Positions 8,510 to 29,086 are shown, counted from the stretch's first letter. The stretch: 64,000 bases of DNA from Streptomyces sp. WMMC940 (GCF_027460265.1 NZ_JAPZBC010000001.1:3003501-3067500); one strand, 5' to 3'. Notes: a model not told the origin generated them from the letters alone. A program made the numbers and translations.

Positions 8510-11506
8510 GTGCGTACCAGCGAGGAGATCTACCACCGGGTCCGCTGGGACCCGCGCTTCGACCCGGCCCGTTTCGTGATGGGCGTCCACCAGCGCGCCG
8601 CCGCGCCGAAGCGGATACGGCTGGAGGACTTCGACCCCTCCGGGGAGATCCCCTGGCACCGGGTGCTGTTCTTCGAAGCGGACGGCGAGGTGGTGTGGGA
8701 CCGGTCCGCGGGAGTGGACCGGATCGACGCCACCGGCGCCGGACGGGTGCGGAACCCCCGCAGGCTGCGCGCCCCGTTCTTCGCCGCCCGGACGCCCCAC
8801 GCCTGGGACCCCGCGCACGGCTGGGCGCCGTACGCGGGGGACGACGCGCACGGGACAACCGCCGGGGCGCGGCGAGCCGCACCGGCCACGGCGGGCCTGC
8901 GCGTACTGACCTGGAACACCCTGTGGGACCGGTACGACCGCGACCGCATCGACACCGCCCGGCGCAGACCGCTCCTGCTGGCCGCCCTGCGCGGTGCCGA
9001 CGCCGACGTCATCGCGCTCCAGGAGGTCGAGGCGGAGCTGCTCGCGATGCTGCTCGCCGCCCCCTGGGTGCGGGAGTCGTACACGCTGGGCACCGACCCG
9101 GACGGCAGGGACGTCGGAGAGTGCGGCCTGCTGCTGCTCAGCAGGCTGCCCGTGCGTGAGGCGGCCCTCCACGCCCTCGGCCCGCACAAGGCCGTCGCCG
9201 CGGTGGTGGTGGAGATGGCCGGGGGCCCGGCCACCGTCGCCGTGACGCATCTGAGCAGCGACCACTCGGAGGACGGGCCGGCCCGTCGGGACGCCGAGCT
9301 GGGCCGGCTGGCCGAGGCGCTGGCGGGCGTCGAGGGCGAGGTGCTCCTGCTGGGGGACTTCAACGACGGCGGGGACACGCCCGCGACGGCGCTCGGGCTG
9401 CGCGACGCCTGGACCGAGGCGCACGGACCGGCCGACCGCACACCTACCTTCGATCCGGGCGTCAATCCGCTGGCCGCGGTCTCGTCGAGGAGCGGCCGGG
9501 CCGCCCGGCTCGACCGGGTGCTGGTCGGATCGGAGGGGCTGCGGGTGGATGCGGCGGCACTCCTCGGCGACACCCCCACGCCCGGCGGGCTGTACGTCTC
9601 CGACCACTACGGCGTCATGGCCGACCTGAGCCCGGGTGACCCGGTGCCGGGAGCCCGCAGGCCGGAGGGAGCGGGCGGCACCCCGGCCTCGGGGTCCGGC
9701 GCCGGTGCGGTTCCCGACGCGTCGCGGACGACGACGGACGCGCGCGGGGGTTCCGTCGCGAGCACCGCCGCCGACGGGCCGGCCGGGGTGCTCGCCGTCC
9801 GGCCCACGCCCCGGACGGCCGTCGCCTGGCTCCCGCCGGACGAGCTGTGGCCCCCGATCCAGCACATCCGCCGTGAGCACGACCGGCAGATCCGGCGCTG
9901 GCCGCCGCACGTCAACCTGCTCTTCGGCTTCGTACCGGAGTGCGACTTCGAGCGGGCGGCGCCGCTGCTGTCCGCCGCGGCCTCCGGCACGCCCCCGTTC
10001 ACGGCGCGACTCGGAGGGGTGCGCAGCTTCCGGCACCGGGAGGACTCCACCGTCTGGCTCGACCCGGCGGCGGACGGAGCGGAGCCGTGGGACCGGCTGC
10101 ACGGAGCACTCGCCGAGCGCTTCCCCCGCTGCACGGGCCGCACCGACGGCTTCACCCCGCACCTCTCCCTCGGCCGGACCCGCCGTGCGCACGAACTCGC
10201 CGCCCACTGCGAGGCCCTGCTCGGCAGCGTGACGGCGCGCGTGGGCGACGTCGTCCTGCTGTCGCGGCGCGCTGACGAGCCCATGCGGGTACGGGCGAGG
10301 GTGGGACTCGGCAGCGGCGAGGTGCGCTGGGAGCCGGAGGAGAACGACGCGGCCGCGCCGGCCGCCGAGGACCCGGACCGCGCGGAGCACGCCCGACGCA
10401 CCACACGGCGCATCGCCGAGGCGCTGGCCGACGGCGTCGTGCACCTCGCCGGCTCGCGGCGCATGGGCTGTGCGCTGCCCGGCGCGGACCTCGACCTGGT
10501 GGCCGCCCTGCCGGGCACGACCGGGCCGGGAGAAGTACGGGCCCGGCTCGCCGCGGCCCTGCCGGAGGCGGAGGACGTGCGGGAAGTGGTGGGGGCGCGG
10601 GTGCCGGGCCTGCGGCTGCGGATCGGCGGGCTGGCCGTCGATCTCGTCCTGGTGTCCACCGGACCGATGGACCCGGACGAGGCCGTCGCCCGCCGGGCCG
10701 AGCTGGGCGGGGCCGCGGCCGTCGCACTCAGCGCCGTCAGCGACGCCGATGCCGTGCTGGAGCTGGCGGGACCGCGTCGGGAGGCGTTCGTGCGGCTGGC
10801 CCGGGAGGTCAAGGCGTGGGCGAGGGCACGCGGACTGGACTCGGCCCCGTACGGCGGGCTGCCCGGGCTGGCGTGGGCGCTGCTGTCCGCCCGCACGGTG
10901 CGCGAGGCGGGGGAGCTTCCCGCAGCCGAGCTGCTGGGACGGTTCTTCGCGACGTGGGCGATGGCCGACTGGAACGAACCCGCGGTGGCGACCCCGACGG
11001 AACCGGTCCGTTCCTGCACCGCGCAGGCCGGCCCAGGCTTCCGTGAGCTGCTGGCCCAGGAGCTGTTCCGGGCCTGGGAAGTCGTGGAAGCGGCCGTTCC
11101 CGCCGGCGCGGGCGCACCCGCCTCGGGCGGCCCGACGTCCGCCGGCCTCCCCTGGGCCGAGCTGCTGGCACCGCCTCCCCTGCACCGTAGGCACGCCGCC
11201 TGGGCCGTACTGACCGTGCCCACCGGTCCGGACGAGGGCAGGGTCCGGGGCCGGGTGCGCGCCCTGGTCACCGCGCTGGAGGAGGCGGGCGCGGCGGACG
11301 TCCACGCCTGGCCCCATCCGTTCGCCTCCGGCCCCGCGGAGGTCCGGTACGCGATCGGGCTCGGCGCCACTCCCCCGGACCGGGCCGGCCTCGCGAGGAT
11401 CGCCGAGCGCTGGCTGCGCGGGCTGTCCGGAACCTCACTGAGCTGGGCCGACTGCGGCGACGTCCCGACCCTCCGGGCCCCGTCCACTGCTGCGGACGGG
11501 GCGTGA
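8510..11506 (+). CDS. Four-domain RNA-end processing protein (MJ1316-EEP-2H-nucleotidyltransferase)
   Basis: A 998-aa multidomain protein. Residues 1-90 resemble the MJ1316/DUF504 RNA cyclic-end recognition domain ([30 protein letters not shown]). About 128-363 is an endonuclease/exonuclease/phosphatase-type phosphodiesterase ([35 protein letters not shown]). About 436-603 is a 2H phosphoesterase with both motifs ([14 protein letters not shown]). About 628-998 is a poly(A)-polymerase-like nucleotidyltransferase ([18 protein letters not shown]) with a C-terminal domain. The start is a GTG immediately after the ligase stop with GAGGAGG upstream, so the two genes are one operon. The set suits removal of 2',3'-cyclic or 2'-phosphates and end rebuilding before ligation. 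Such fusions were noted in comparative genomics of RNA repair. The substrate is unknown. Confidence 0.85.
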   Translation: MRTSEEIYHRVRWDPRFDPARFVMGVHQRAAAPKRIRLEDFDPSGEIPWHRVLFFEADGEVVWDRSAGVDRIDATGAGRVRNPRRLRAPFFAARTPHAWDPAHGWAPYAGDDAHGTTAGARRAAPATAGLRVLTWNTLWDRYDRDRIDTARRRPLLLAALRGADADVIALQEVEAELLAMLLAAPWVRESYTLGTDPDGRDVGECGLLLLSRLPVREAALHALGPHKAVAAVVVEMAGGPATVAVTHLSSDHSEDGPARRDAELGRLAEALAGVEGEVLLLGDFNDGGDTPATALGLRDAWTEAHGPADRTPTFDPGVNPLAAVSSRSGRAARLDRVLVGSEGLRVDAAALLGDTPTPGGLYVSDHYGVMADLSPGDPVPGARRPEGAGGTPASGSGAGAVPDASRTTTDARGGSVASTAADGPAGVLAVRPTPRTAVAWLPPDELWPPIQHIRREHDRQIRRWPPHVNLLFGFVPECDFERAAPLLSAAASGTPPFTARLGGVRSFRHREDSTVWLDPAADGAEPWDRLHGALAERFPRCTGRTDGFTPHLSLGRTRRAHELAAHCEALLGSVTARVGDVVLLSRRADEPMRVRARVGLGSGEVRWEPEENDAAAPAAEDPDRAEHARRTTRRIAEALADGVVHLAGSRRMGCALPGADLDLVAALPGTTGPGEVRARLAAALPEAEDVREVVGARVPGLRLRIGGLAVDLVLVSTGPMDPDEAVARRAELGGAAAVALSAVSDADAVLELAGPRREAFVRLAREVKAWARARGLDSAPYGGLPGLAWALLSARTVREAGELPAAELLGRFFATWAMADWNEPAVATPTEPVRSCTAQAGPGFRELLAQELFRAWEVVEAAVPAGAGAPASGGPTSAGLPWAELLAPPPLHRRHAAWAVLTVPTGPDEGRVRGRVRALVTALEEAGAADVHAWPHPFASGPAEVRYAIGLGATPPDRAGLARIAERWLRGLSGTSLSWADCGDVPTLRAPSTAADGA

Positions 11507-11670
11507 CCACACGCCGGACCCCGGCTTCCGTCCGCTCACGCGGAGACGGGCGCGTCACGCTGTGATCCGCGAACGGCAGCGCGCAGGCCCTCCCCGCCGA
11601 AGGCGTCGCCCGGCCGGACCGGGCCCCCTCGCGCGGACCAGGACCGGGGGAGCGCCCGGACGCACGAAGA

Positions 11671-11699
11671 GGCCCCGCACCTCACGGTGCGGGGCCTCT
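11671..11699 (-). terminator. Terminator downstream of tuf
   Basis: An 11-bp perfect stem, AGGCCCCGCAC against GTGCGGGGCCT, with a 7-nt loop lies 46 bp after the tuf stop. It can also serve transcripts from the convergent RNA-repair operon that ends at 11,506. Confidence 0.75.
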
Positions 11700-11745
11700 C
11701 GCTTGCAGCTCGCTGCGGAGCTACCAGGTCGGACCGTCGAGGAAC

Positions 11746-12939
<1,194 letters not shown>

Positions 12940-13091
12940 TGGGGTCCTCCTGTGGAGTGGTTCTGTACGCCTTACTCATCGGCGCCAGGGTGATCTTTGC
13001 TGGTGGTGCCGACCGCCGGGACGAGCCTCACGGGTTCGCGGGGAACGCCCCGACGGTTCGGCGTCAAGCCTAAAGCGTGTACTCGGGTGAG

Positions 13092-15218
<2,127 letters not shown>

Positions 15219-15257
15219 AAGGCTTTCGTCTTCTCTCGGTTCTCGATGGGGTTGCGA

Positions 15258-15728
15258 CTACCAGCGGTAGTGCGCGAAGGCCTTGTTGGACTCGGCCATC
15301 TTGTGCGTGTCCTCGCGCTTCTTGACCGAAGCGCCGAGGCCGTTCGAGGCGTCGAGCAGTTCGTTCATGAGGCGCTCGGTCATGGTCTTCTCGCGGCGGG
15401 CGCGCGAGTAGCCCACGAGCCAGCGCAGGGCCAGCGTGGACGCGCGGCCGGGCTTGACCTCGACCGGGACCTGGTAGGTGGCGCCACCGACACGGCGGGA
15501 CTTGACCTCGAGCGCCGGCTTGACGTTCTCGAGGGCGCGCTTCAGCGTGATGACCGGGTCGTTGCCGGTCTTCTCACGGAGGCCTTCCATGGCGCCGTAG
15601 ACGATGCGCTCGGCGGTGGAACGCTTGCCGTTCAGCAGGATCTTGTTGATCAGCGAGGTCACCAGAGGAGAACCGTAGACCGGGTCGATGATGACCGGGC
15701 GCTTCGGGGCGGGGCCCTTACGAGGCAT
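15258..15728 (-). CDS. rpsG: 30S ribosomal protein S7
   Basis: S7 nucleates assembly of the 30S head. The protein has 156 aa, [20 protein letters not shown], full length and typical, ending in NKAFAHYRW. The start is only 2 nt after the rpsL stop, so translation is probably coupled. Confidence 0.98.
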   Translation of the reverse strand: MPRKGPAPKRPVIIDPVYGSPLVTSLINKILLNGKRSTAERIVYGAMEGLREKTGNDPVITLKRALENVKPALEVKSRRVGGATYQVPVEVKPGRASTLALRWLVGYSRARREKTMTERLMNELLDASNGLGASVKKREDTHKMAESNKAFAHYRW

Positions 15729-15730
15729 TC

Positions 15731-16102
15731 TTACTTCTCCTTCTTGGCGCCGTAGCGGCTGCGGGCCTGCTTGCGGTTCTTGACACCCTGGGTGTCGAGG
15801 GAACCACGGATGATCTTGTAGCGAACACCCGGCAGGTCCTTCACACGGCCACCGCGCACGAGCACGATGGAGTGCTCCTGCAGGTTGTGTCCCTCACCCG
15901 GAATGTAGGCCGTGACCTCGATGCCCGAGGTCAGACGCACACGCGCGACCTTACGGAGGGCCGAGTTCGGCTTCTTCGGGGTGGTCGTGAACACACGCGT
16001 GCAGACGCCGCGACGCTGAGGGGAACCCTCGAGTGCGGGCGTCTTGTTCTTCTCGACCTTGTCCTGCCGGCCCTTCCGGACCAGCTGCTGGATCGTAGGC
16101 AC
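15731..16102 (-). CDS. rpsL: 30S ribosomal protein S12
   Basis: S12 controls decoding accuracy. The protein has 123 aa, [20 protein letters not shown]. The residues linked to streptomycin resistance look wild type: lysines in TPKKPNS (position 43 in usual numbering) and [11 protein letters not shown] (position 88). It is the first gene of the str operon, behind a leader of about 185 nt. Confidence 0.98.
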   Translation of the reverse strand: MPTIQQLVRKGRQDKVEKNKTPALEGSPQRRGVCTRVFTTTPKKPNSALRKVARVRLTSGIEVTAYIPGEGHNLQEHSIVLVRGGRVKDLPGVRYKIIRGSLDTQGVKNRKQARSRYGAKKEK

Positions 16103-16152
16103 TACTTCTCCGGTTTCTGTGTGCCGTGTAGTAAAGCTAACCTGGAACGTCG

Positions 16153-16177
16153 CCGACCCACGCGGTCGGGTGTGTCG
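16153..16177 (-). promoter_or_regulatory. Leader hairpin of the rpsL operon, shared with rpsJ
   Basis: In the mRNA sense, CGACACAC is followed by the CCGACC/GGUCGG stem with loop GCGUG. The 25 nt match 4,726-4,750 in front of rpsJ at all but one position (A for G in the 5' part). The hairpin ends 51 nt before the rpsL start. The sequence around it differs completely between the two leaders, so the match is not just general similarity. Confidence 0.6.
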
Positions 16178-16294
16178 AATACCGCGGACCCCCGCCGAAG
16201 GCGGAAAAGGCGCAGATTACGGTGGCCGGTGCAGGCTCCTCGTACGGTTGTAGGCACGCACGAGGGCCAGGGCACACCCCAGGCACAAGGTCTG

Positions 16295-16323
16295 AGCGTA
16301 CCTACCGCACCGAGTTCGGTCAA
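16295..16323 (-). promoter_or_regulatory. Probable promoter of the str operon (rpsL-rpsG-fusA)
   Basis: On the minus strand -35 TTGACC (16,318-16,323), a 17-nt spacer and -10 TACGCT (16,295-16,300). This matches the Streptomyces principal-sigma consensus and predicts a transcript start near 16,288. Confidence 0.65.
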
Positions 16324-16499
16324 AACAAATGGGACGGGGGGCGACACGCCGGAAGGGCCGCCGACAGGGTCCGATGCCGCGGTGGCCCCTCGGACGCCCC
16401 GCATCGACCGGGAACGGGGCGCCACTGCGAAGGTGCGCGCACGTGGAGTACGGCCGCCGGCGAGGTGGCCCAGCCCCCTCCCAGCACGGACGGGCCGGG

Positions 16500-17384
16500 C
16501 TACTCGTCCGAGAAGATCGCGTCGGCGGAAGGAGCGGTGACGGCTCGCCGGAGCCAGTGGCGCAGGGTCTCGGGATCGCCGCAGCCGGTGACGCGCTCAC
16601 GAACCGCCTCGGGCACGGCGATACCGCGCTCCGCCAGGACGTCCAGGACGTCCTCGGCCGCGCGTCGCGCCTCGCCCTCGGCACGGCCCTCGTCGCGGAG
16701 TTCCTCGGAGAGGGGCGACTTGTAGAAAGAGAGGTCCACGGCCACCAGTTTCCTCCATGTCTCTGCGGCCGGGTACGTGCCCAGGCCCTGTGCGATGAGT
16801 TCGACGATCGGGTTGGCGAGGGCTGCGGGCGTGTCCTGCAGCACGTTGGTCATTGCCTTGAGTATGGCCCCGATGTCCGGATTCGCAGCCTGGGTGATCG
16901 CGGACAGTGTGGCGAGCGCGAGGTCCTTGCGCACTTCGGCCGGGTCGGTGAGCACCGGCATGTTGTGCGGCCCCGCGACGAGCGGGTGCAGGGTGAGCAG
17001 CGGCCACTGGGGAGGGCCGAAGCGGACCGGCCGAGCCGCCCATTCGGCGGTCGCGCGGTCCTGGCAGACGACCAGCAGCATCGGCTGCAGCCGGTACTTC
17101 GCGAGCAGGTACGAGGCGTAGTAGGCCCAGCTCGCGGGCTTGTCCGGGTCCTTTCCGCCCTGGGCCTCGACGGCGAGAAGGAACGGCTCGTCCCCTTCCG
17201 TCTCCAGCCTCAGCAGGGTGTCGACGCGTCGTTCGAGCGGGCGGGTCTCGGTGAGGTCGGTGGGCAGGACGGTGACCGAGGTGGGTGGGGCGAAGTCGAC
17301 GCCGAGCACCTCGGACACCCCGGAGAAGAGGCCCGGGTGGTCCTGGAAGATGCGGTGCATCGCCTCGTGGGACGAGCTGACCAT
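16500..17384 (-). CDS. Rpn/YhgA-like protein with a PD-(D/E)XK nuclease-type fold
   Basis: A 294-aa protein starting MVSSSHEAMHRIFQDHPGLF, with AGGAA upstream of ATG 17,384. The pattern ERRVDTLLRL followed by FLLAVEAQGGKD (about residues 50-75) fits the D...ExQ core of the Rpn/transposase-like PD-(D/E)XK families, which contain recombination-promoting nucleases and many proteins of unknown role. A charged helical region near the C-terminus (RDEGRAEGEARRAAEDVLDV) is typical of this group in Streptomyces. It lies alone between rpsL and rpoC and is probably a late insertion into an otherwise conserved neighbourhood. Confidence 0.65.
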   Translation of the reverse strand: MVSSSHEAMHRIFQDHPGLFSGVSEVLGVDFAPPTSVTVLPTDLTETRPLERRVDTLLRLETEGDEPFLLAVEAQGGKDPDKPASWAYYASYLLAKYRLQPMLLVVCQDRATAEWAARPVRFGPPQWPLLTLHPLVAGPHNMPVLTDPAEVRKDLALATLSAITQAANPDIGAILKAMTNVLQDTPAALANPIVELIAQGLGTYPAAETWRKLVAVDLSFYKSPLSEELRDEGRAEGEARRAAEDVLDVLAERGIAVPEAVRERVTGCGDPETLRHWLRRAVTAPSADAIFSDE

Positions 17385-17780
17385 AAGGGTTCCTGTGCAG
17401 GGAGTGGACGTACGTGAAGGCGCCAGGCGCCGCGCGGCACATGCAGGAGGCACGTGCCGCACGACGAGCGTAGTTGCGCAAGGAAGCCTGAATCAGGGCC
17501 AGTTGGCGACGTTCACCCCAAGTGGTGACCCTGTGTGGATTCCCATGCGGCGGCCGCCAGGTCAGCGGCTCGGACCGGCCCACTCCTGCCGGCGCCTCCG
17601 GGCGGCTGCCCGGCGCGGCGGCAACAGGACGGTCGGCCGTGCCCGGCCCGTCGACAGCTCGGGGCGAACCTCTGCGACGGCGGCGAAGTCGTCGTCCATG
17701 GGGAATCACGGTCAGGCGGTGGCGCTCGGCGGTGAGCGCGATCAGGATGCCGCCACAGCGAACTCACCGCGCCACCGAAC
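17385..17780. other. Intergenic, upstream of the Rpn-like gene
   Basis: About 400 bp between the Rpn-like start and the rpoC terminator. No RNA gene, repeat or credible small gene was recognised. Its promoter for the Rpn-like gene was not identified. Confidence 0.6.
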
Positions 17781-17819
17781 GCCGAAGGGCGGCCACCCCG
17801 GAGGGAGACCGCCCTTGGC
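17781..17819 (-). terminator. Terminator of the rpoBC transcript
   Basis: AAGGGCGG (17,785-17,792) pairs with CCGCCCTT (17,809-17,816), 15 nt after the rpoC stop. The left arm and its flank (GAACGCCGAAGGGCG) are nearly identical to those of the terminator after rplL at 25,793. Confidence 0.7.
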
Positions 17820-17833
17820 GTCAGACGTACGCC

Positions 17834-21748
<3,915 letters not shown>

Positions 21749-21841
21749 TATGCGTCAATCCCTCTCAGGGTCGTGTCTCAATCATGGTCTGTACGGGGTC
21801 CCGGGGCCCGCCACCCCGGGTGAGGGGTGGCGGGAGGCCCG

Positions 21842-25327
<3,486 letters not shown>

Positions 25328-25490
25328 GAGGGGGTCCTTCCGAGGGCTCGGACTCACTACGCGCGTACCGGTCCCAAGCCGGGCACAAAGACAGAAATCC
25401 CAGGTCAGGGCTATTCCGGTCAACGATGCTCGTGCGTGGGGATGCCCCTGGTGACGGGCAGGGGGCAGCTAACAGGCAGCGCAAAGGGTC

Positions 25491-25519
25491 AGTGTAGCCA
25501 CTTGGCCCACTGATGTCCA
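25491..25519 (-). promoter_or_regulatory. Probable rpoB promoter
   Basis: On the minus strand -35 TGGACA (25,514-25,519), a 17-nt spacer and -10 TACACT (25,491-25,496), about 165 nt before the rpoB TTG start. With the terminator upstream, it suggests rpoBC is at least partly independent of rplJL. Confidence 0.6.
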
Positions 25520-25792
25520 GGGCGGGTAAACCGAGACCCTCGTTGTTCTCAACTCCGCGGTATGCCGTGCGCCGGGAGGCGCACACCGATACTGCCCGTT
25601 CGGTCGCCGATCCATGCCTCGAACTTGGACCGTTGTGACGACGCGTCCTGAGAATTGCGCGCTGCGTGCGGTTCGTCAAGGCCCCCCAGCCCAATCCTGG
25701 CTGCGGGGATCGTCACCTGGCGCACGGCGAAGATCACCCTACTCTCCGCAGCGGCCATCGCAAGGCGCCCGCCCGACGGTGGAGGGAACGCC

Positions 25793-25826
25793 GAAGGGCG
25801 ACCACCCGAATGGATGATCGCCCTTC
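25793..25826 (-). terminator. Terminator or attenuator after rplL
   Basis: GAAGGGCGA (25,793-25,801) pairs with TCGCCCTTC (25,818-25,826) with a 16-nt loop, 44 nt after the rplL stop. It probably reduces read-through into rpoBC. Confidence 0.65.
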
Positions 25827-25869
25827 AGCGTGTGCGCGTTACAGCGCGGGAGTCAGAAGACTCGCAAGG

Positions 25870-26256
25870 TCACTTGACCTCGACGGCCGCACCGGCAGCC
25901 TTGAGGGACTCGGCGGCCTTGTCGGCGGCCTCCTTGTTGACCTTCTCGAGGACCGGCTTCGGGGTGCCGTCGACGAGGTCCTTGGCCTCCTTCAGGCCCA
26001 GGGAGGTCAGCTCACGCACGACCTTGATGACCTGGATCTTCTTGTCGCCGGCGCCGGTGAGGATGACGTCGAACTCGTCCTTCTCCTCGACGGCCTCGGC
26101 GGCAGCGGCACCGGCGCCACCGGCGGCGGCAACGGCGACCGGGGCGGCGGCGGTGACGTCGAACTTCTCCTCGAACGCCTTCACGAACTCGGAGAGCTCG
26201 ATGAGGGTCATCTCCTCGAACTGCGCGAGCAGGTCTTCCTGAGACAGCTTCGCCAT
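25870..26256 (-). CDS. rplL: 50S ribosomal protein L7/L12
   Basis: The stalk protein that recruits translational GTPases. It has 128 aa, [20 protein letters not shown]. There is an N-terminal dimerisation helix pair, an Ala/Gly-rich hinge ([18 protein letters not shown], about 38-55) and a C-terminal factor-binding domain ([20 protein letters not shown]). The upstream frame is open, but ATG 26,256 has GGAAGGACC before it. It follows rplJ by 112 nt. Confidence 0.98.
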   Translation of the reverse strand: MAKLSQEDLLAQFEEMTLIELSEFVKAFEEKFDVTAAAPVAVAAAGGAGAAAAEAVEEKDEFDVILTGAGDKKIQVIKVVRELTSLGLKEAKDLVDGTPKPVLEKVNKEAADKAAESLKAAGAAVEVK

Positions 26257-26368
26257 GATGGCGGTCCTTCCACTAAATCGGCTGGTGCCGGGTGTACATG
26301 TCGGCGGGCGTACGTTGGGCCCGCTGCGACCCGCGCGCTGGACGGCGCGGATCAATGCGCGAGCCGAA

Positions 26369-26899
26369 TTACTCGGCACCGCCCTGCTCGGCCTGCTTGG
26401 CGCGAAGCGCGTCCACGGTGCGGACGAGCTTCGACGGGAGCGCCTGGAAGAGCGCGGCAGCCTGGGACTGCTTGCCCTTCATGGCACCCGCCAGCTTGGC
26501 GAGCAGAACCTCGCGGGACTCGAGGTCCGCAAGCTTCTTGATCTCATCGGCGGACAGCGCCTTGCCGTCAAGGACACCGCCCTTGATGATGAGGTTCGGG
26601 TTCTCCTTGGCGAAGTCACGAAGACCCTTCGCCGACTCCACCGGGTCACCGGTGATGAAGGCGACCGCCGTCGGACCAGCGAACTGGTCGTCGAGCGAGG
26701 TGATCCCGGCCTCGTTGGCCGCAATCTTGGTCAGCGTGTTCTTCACCACGGCGTACTGGGCGTTCTCACCGAGCGAACGACGCAGCTGCTTGAGCTGCGC
26801 CACGGTGAGACCGCGGTACTCGGTCAGCACGGCGGCGTTCGAGCTGCGGAACTTGTCCGTCAGCTCGGCGACCGCGGCGGACTTGTCGGGCCTCGCCAT
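26369..26899 (-). CDS. rplJ: 50S ribosomal protein L10
   Basis: L10 anchors L7/L12 dimers to the ribosome. The protein has 176 aa from ATG 26,899 ([20 protein letters not shown]), with GGAAGGAGG upstream. An RNA-binding N-terminal domain is followed by a C-terminal helix that binds L7/L12. In many bacteria the L10-L12 complex represses this operon by binding its leader. Confidence 0.97.
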   Translation of the reverse strand: MARPDKSAAVAELTDKFRSSNAAVLTEYRGLTVAQLKQLRRSLGENAQYAVVKNTLTKIAANEAGITSLDDQFAGPTAVAFITGDPVESAKGLRDFAKENPNLIIKGGVLDGKALSADEIKKLADLESREVLLAKLAGAMKGKQSQAAALFQALPSKLVRTVDALRAKQAEQGGAE

Positions 26900-27124
26900 G
26901 AGCCTCGGCCTCCTTCCGGGTGATTCGGACCGCATGGGCTGAAGGAAGGAGACTGGGCAAAACGAAACGCCCCGGCGCAGGCGCACGGGGCGTGGCTCGA
27001 CCGGACGGACGTCCGGGAGCTTCATCCACAGTCACCTGCGCGGGTCGTCCGCAGCTAGCGGATCCTTCGGCCGCCGAAACCCTCACGGGCACGGCAACGA
27101 CCAGCGGTCTTTGGCTTCCCGGGA
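26900..27124 (-). promoter_or_regulatory. rplJ leader, candidate L10-type autoregulatory leader
   Basis: About 225 nt of untranslated leader. It contains a strong hairpin in which ACGCCCCG pairs with CGGGGCGT (about 26,963-26,993). Position and length fit the L10 leader RNA family, but I cannot confirm the kink-turn motif by eye. An alternative is an attenuator. Confidence 0.4.
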
Positions 27125-27154
27125 AGAGTACGCGAACGGATCGGCGTCAAGCAA
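27125..27154 (-). promoter_or_regulatory. Possible rplJ promoter
   Basis: A -10 box TACTCT (27,125-27,130) is preceded by TTGCTT at 18 nt (27,149-27,154). An overlapping TTGACG is at only 14 nt, so the exact -35 is uncertain. It lies just downstream of the lipoprotein terminator. Confidence 0.45.
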
Positions 27155-27184
27155 ATCGGGCGTCCGGACCGGCCGGGGCCGGTG

Positions 27185-27223
27185 GACGGGGCCGGTCGGC
27201 AGATCCTGCCGGCCGGCCCCGTC
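27185..27223 (-). terminator. Terminator of the lipoprotein gene
   Basis: A near-perfect 18-bp stem with a 3-nt loop (27,185-27,202 with 27,206-27,223; one G-U pair), about 40 nt after the lipoprotein stop. It insulates the gene from rplJL. Confidence 0.8.
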
Positions 27224-27262
27224 AGGGGGTGTCCGGTCCGCCCGCTCAGCCGAGGCCGGGCC

Positions 27263-28213
27263 TCAGCCGTCCAGGCCGGGGGCGCCCTCCGCGCCCGAGC
27301 CCTCCAGCTCCTTGAGCATCTTGAAGAGGTCGAAGGTGTCCTTCGCCGGCGGCGCCTGGACCGTGGCCGCGGCGCCGTAGTCGGAGTAGTTCGCCGTCAT
27401 CGTCATCATGCCCTGCGGCATCTCGATGCCGACGACCATCTTGACCGGGTAGTCGTCCTCGTTGACCCAGACCTGGGTGTCGTAGCCCTTGATACCGGCC
27501 TTCTTGACGTTGGCGACCAGCTCCTTGCGCTCCTCCGCGGAGAGCACGTCGAGGGACTCGTTGGCGTCGAGCATCTCCTGGAAGGTCAGCGTGCCCTTGT
27601 AGTGCTGCGCCTCGACCCCGTCGACCTTCTCCGCGCCGACGTGCTTGATGCTCGGCGAGCCGAGCAGCAGGGCGAGCTGCTGGGCCGGGTCCTGGTTCAT
27701 GCTCTCCAGGCTGCCGGTCATCTGCTTCTGGAGCGCCTTGTCGCCGCTGGCCTCGGCAGCGGCCCTGAAGTCCATCTTCATCCAGCGCTTGCCGTCCATC
27801 TCGGCGGCCTGCTTGGCACCCATCTCCATGTACATGGCCTGGTCCACCATGACCATGCGCACCGCGGAAGGCGCGTCCGGGCCGCCCGCGGTGAGCATCG
27901 AGCCCTTCACGGTGACGTCCATCACGCCGGGGTCCCAGCCCTGCACACCGGACATCTCCATCGTGCCGCCGCCCTCCATGCCCGCCGGCATGGCCACGGT
28001 CATGCGGATCTTGGCGGACTTGGCGTCCGACGTCTTCTTGTACGCGGCCTGGATCACCTTGGTGATCTCGCCCTGCGACTGGACGGCGGACCGCGGGGAG
28101 TCGGCGGCCTTCTTCTTCCCGCCCTCGTCACCGTCCTGACAGCCCGCGACACCCGCGACGACGGCCACGGCCGTCAGGGAGACGCCCACGCGCTTCCACG
28201 TCGACATACCCAT
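27263..28213 (-). CDS. Lipoprotein, LprG/LppX or LolA-like
   Basis: A 316-aa secreted protein with a lipoprotein signal: MGMSTWKRVGVSLTAVAVVA followed by the lipobox VAGC, the cysteine being about residue 25. A Lys/Asp-rich linker follows. The body has repeated amphipathic strands (KIRMTVAMPAGMEGGGTMEM, AQHYKGTLTFQEML, VWVNEDDYPVKMVVGIEM), which resembles the LprG/LppX and LolA class of lipid-binding folds. The ligand is unknown. It starts at ATG 28,213, or possibly ATG 28,207. It is a single gene flanked by terminators, sitting between rplA and rplJ as in other Streptomyces. Confidence 0.8.
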   Translation of the reverse strand: MGMSTWKRVGVSLTAVAVVAGVAGCQDGDEGGKKKAADSPRSAVQSQGEITKVIQAAYKKTSDAKSAKIRMTVAMPAGMEGGGTMEMSGVQGWDPGVMDVTVKGSMLTAGGPDAPSAVRMVMVDQAMYMEMGAKQAAEMDGKRWMKMDFRAAAEASGDKALQKQMTGSLESMNQDPAQQLALLLGSPSIKHVGAEKVDGVEAQHYKGTLTFQEMLDANESLDVLSAEERKELVANVKKAGIKGYDTQVWVNEDDYPVKMVVGIEMPQGMMTMTANYSDYGAAATVQAPPAKDTFDLFKMLKELEGSGAEGAPGLDG

Positions 28214-28295
28214 GAATCCCCACCCCTGCTTTTCAGTTCTGTTGCGTCCGTGAAGTCAACTGAACGGTAACGCACCCCACCGACACCGTCGTAAT

Positions 28296-28342
28296 GAGAA
28301 ACCGGCCCCCGCGCCTCGGGAAGAGGTGCGGGGGCCGGTCTC
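28296..28342 (-). terminator. Terminator after rplA
   Basis: ACCGGCCCCCGC pairs with GCGGGGGCCGGT, extended on both sides, around a short loop, 22 nt after the rplA stop. Confidence 0.75.
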
Positions 28343-28363
28343 ACCGTGTGCGAGCCATCAGGC

Positions 28364-29086
28364 TCAGACCGCGGCCGGGTCCTCCTCGACGAGGAGGTTG
28401 CGGGTGCGGTTCGAGTCCAGCGGGATGCCGGGACCCATGGTGGTGGTCAGGGTCGCCTTCTTGATGTAGCGGCCCTTCGCGGCGGACGGCTTCAGACGGA
28501 GGATCTCCTCCAGCGCCGCGGCGTAGTTCTCCACCAGCTTGGTCTCGTCGAAGGAGACCTTGCCGATGATGAAGTGCAGGTTCGCGTGCTTGTCGACACG
28601 GAACTCGATCTTGCCGCCCTTGATGTCGGTGACGGCCTTGGCGACGTCCATGGTCACGGTGCCGGTCTTGGGGTTCGGCATCAGACCACGGGGACCGAGC
28701 ACGCGGCCGAGACGGCCGACCTTGCCCATGAGGTCCGGGGTGGCGACGACGGCGTCGAAGTCCAGACGGCCCTTCGAGACCTCGTCGATCAGTTCGTCGG
28801 AGCCGACGATGTCGGCGCCCGCGGCCTCCGCGGCCGCAGCACGGTCACCGGTCGCGAAGACCAGGACCCGGGCGGTCTTGCCGGTGCCGTGCGGAAGGTT
28901 CACGGTGCCACGGACCATCTGGTCGGCCTTGCGCGGGTCGACGCCCAGGCGGAAGGCGACCTCGACGGTGCCGTCGAACTTGGTGGTGGCGGTGTCCTTC
29001 GCAATGCGGACGGCCTCGAGCGGGGCGTAGTTGCGCTCCCGGTCGACCTTGGCGTCCGCGTTGCGGAGAGCCTTGCTGCGCTTCAC
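28364..29086 (-). CDS. rplA: 50S ribosomal protein L1
   Basis: L1 forms the mobile L1 stalk at the E site. The protein has 240 aa, [20 protein letters not shown], and carries the family signature near [16 protein letters not shown] (about residues 120-140). It lies 82 nt after rplK in the same operon. Confidence 0.98.
   Translation of the reverse strand: MKRSKALRNADAKVDRERNYAPLEAVRIAKDTATTKFDGTVEVAFRLGVDPRKADQMVRGTVNLPHGTGKTARVLVFATGDRAAAAEAAGADIVGSDELIDEVSKGRLDFDAVVATPDLMGKVGRLGRVLGPRGLMPNPKTGTVTMDVAKAVTDIKGGKIEFRVDKHANLHFIIGKVSFDETKLVENYAAALEEILRLKPSAAKGRYIKKATLTTTMGPGIPLDSNRTRNLLVEEDPAAV

Larger units (their letters stand above)
16103..16499. other. Upstream region of rpsL
   Basis: This 397-bp region carries the rpsL leader hairpin and the str promoter. 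Nothing gene-like is seen in the rest (16,330-16,499), which separates the promoter from the end of the preceding Rpn-like gene on the same strand. Confidence 0.7.
25328..25869. other. rplL-rpoB intergenic region
   Basis: A 542-bp gap holding a terminator-like hairpin just after rplL and a promoter before rpoB. The remaining sequence shows no gene. This is the usual bacterial layout, in which rplJL is made in excess over rpoBC. Confidence 0.7.

Noticed and set aside
6752..11317. A 1,521-codon minus-strand frame opposite the RNA-repair operon
   Set aside because: Its composition (Arg/Gly/Pro/Ala-rich) is that of an antisense frame in high-G+C DNA. The plus-strand genes have clear catalytic motifs.
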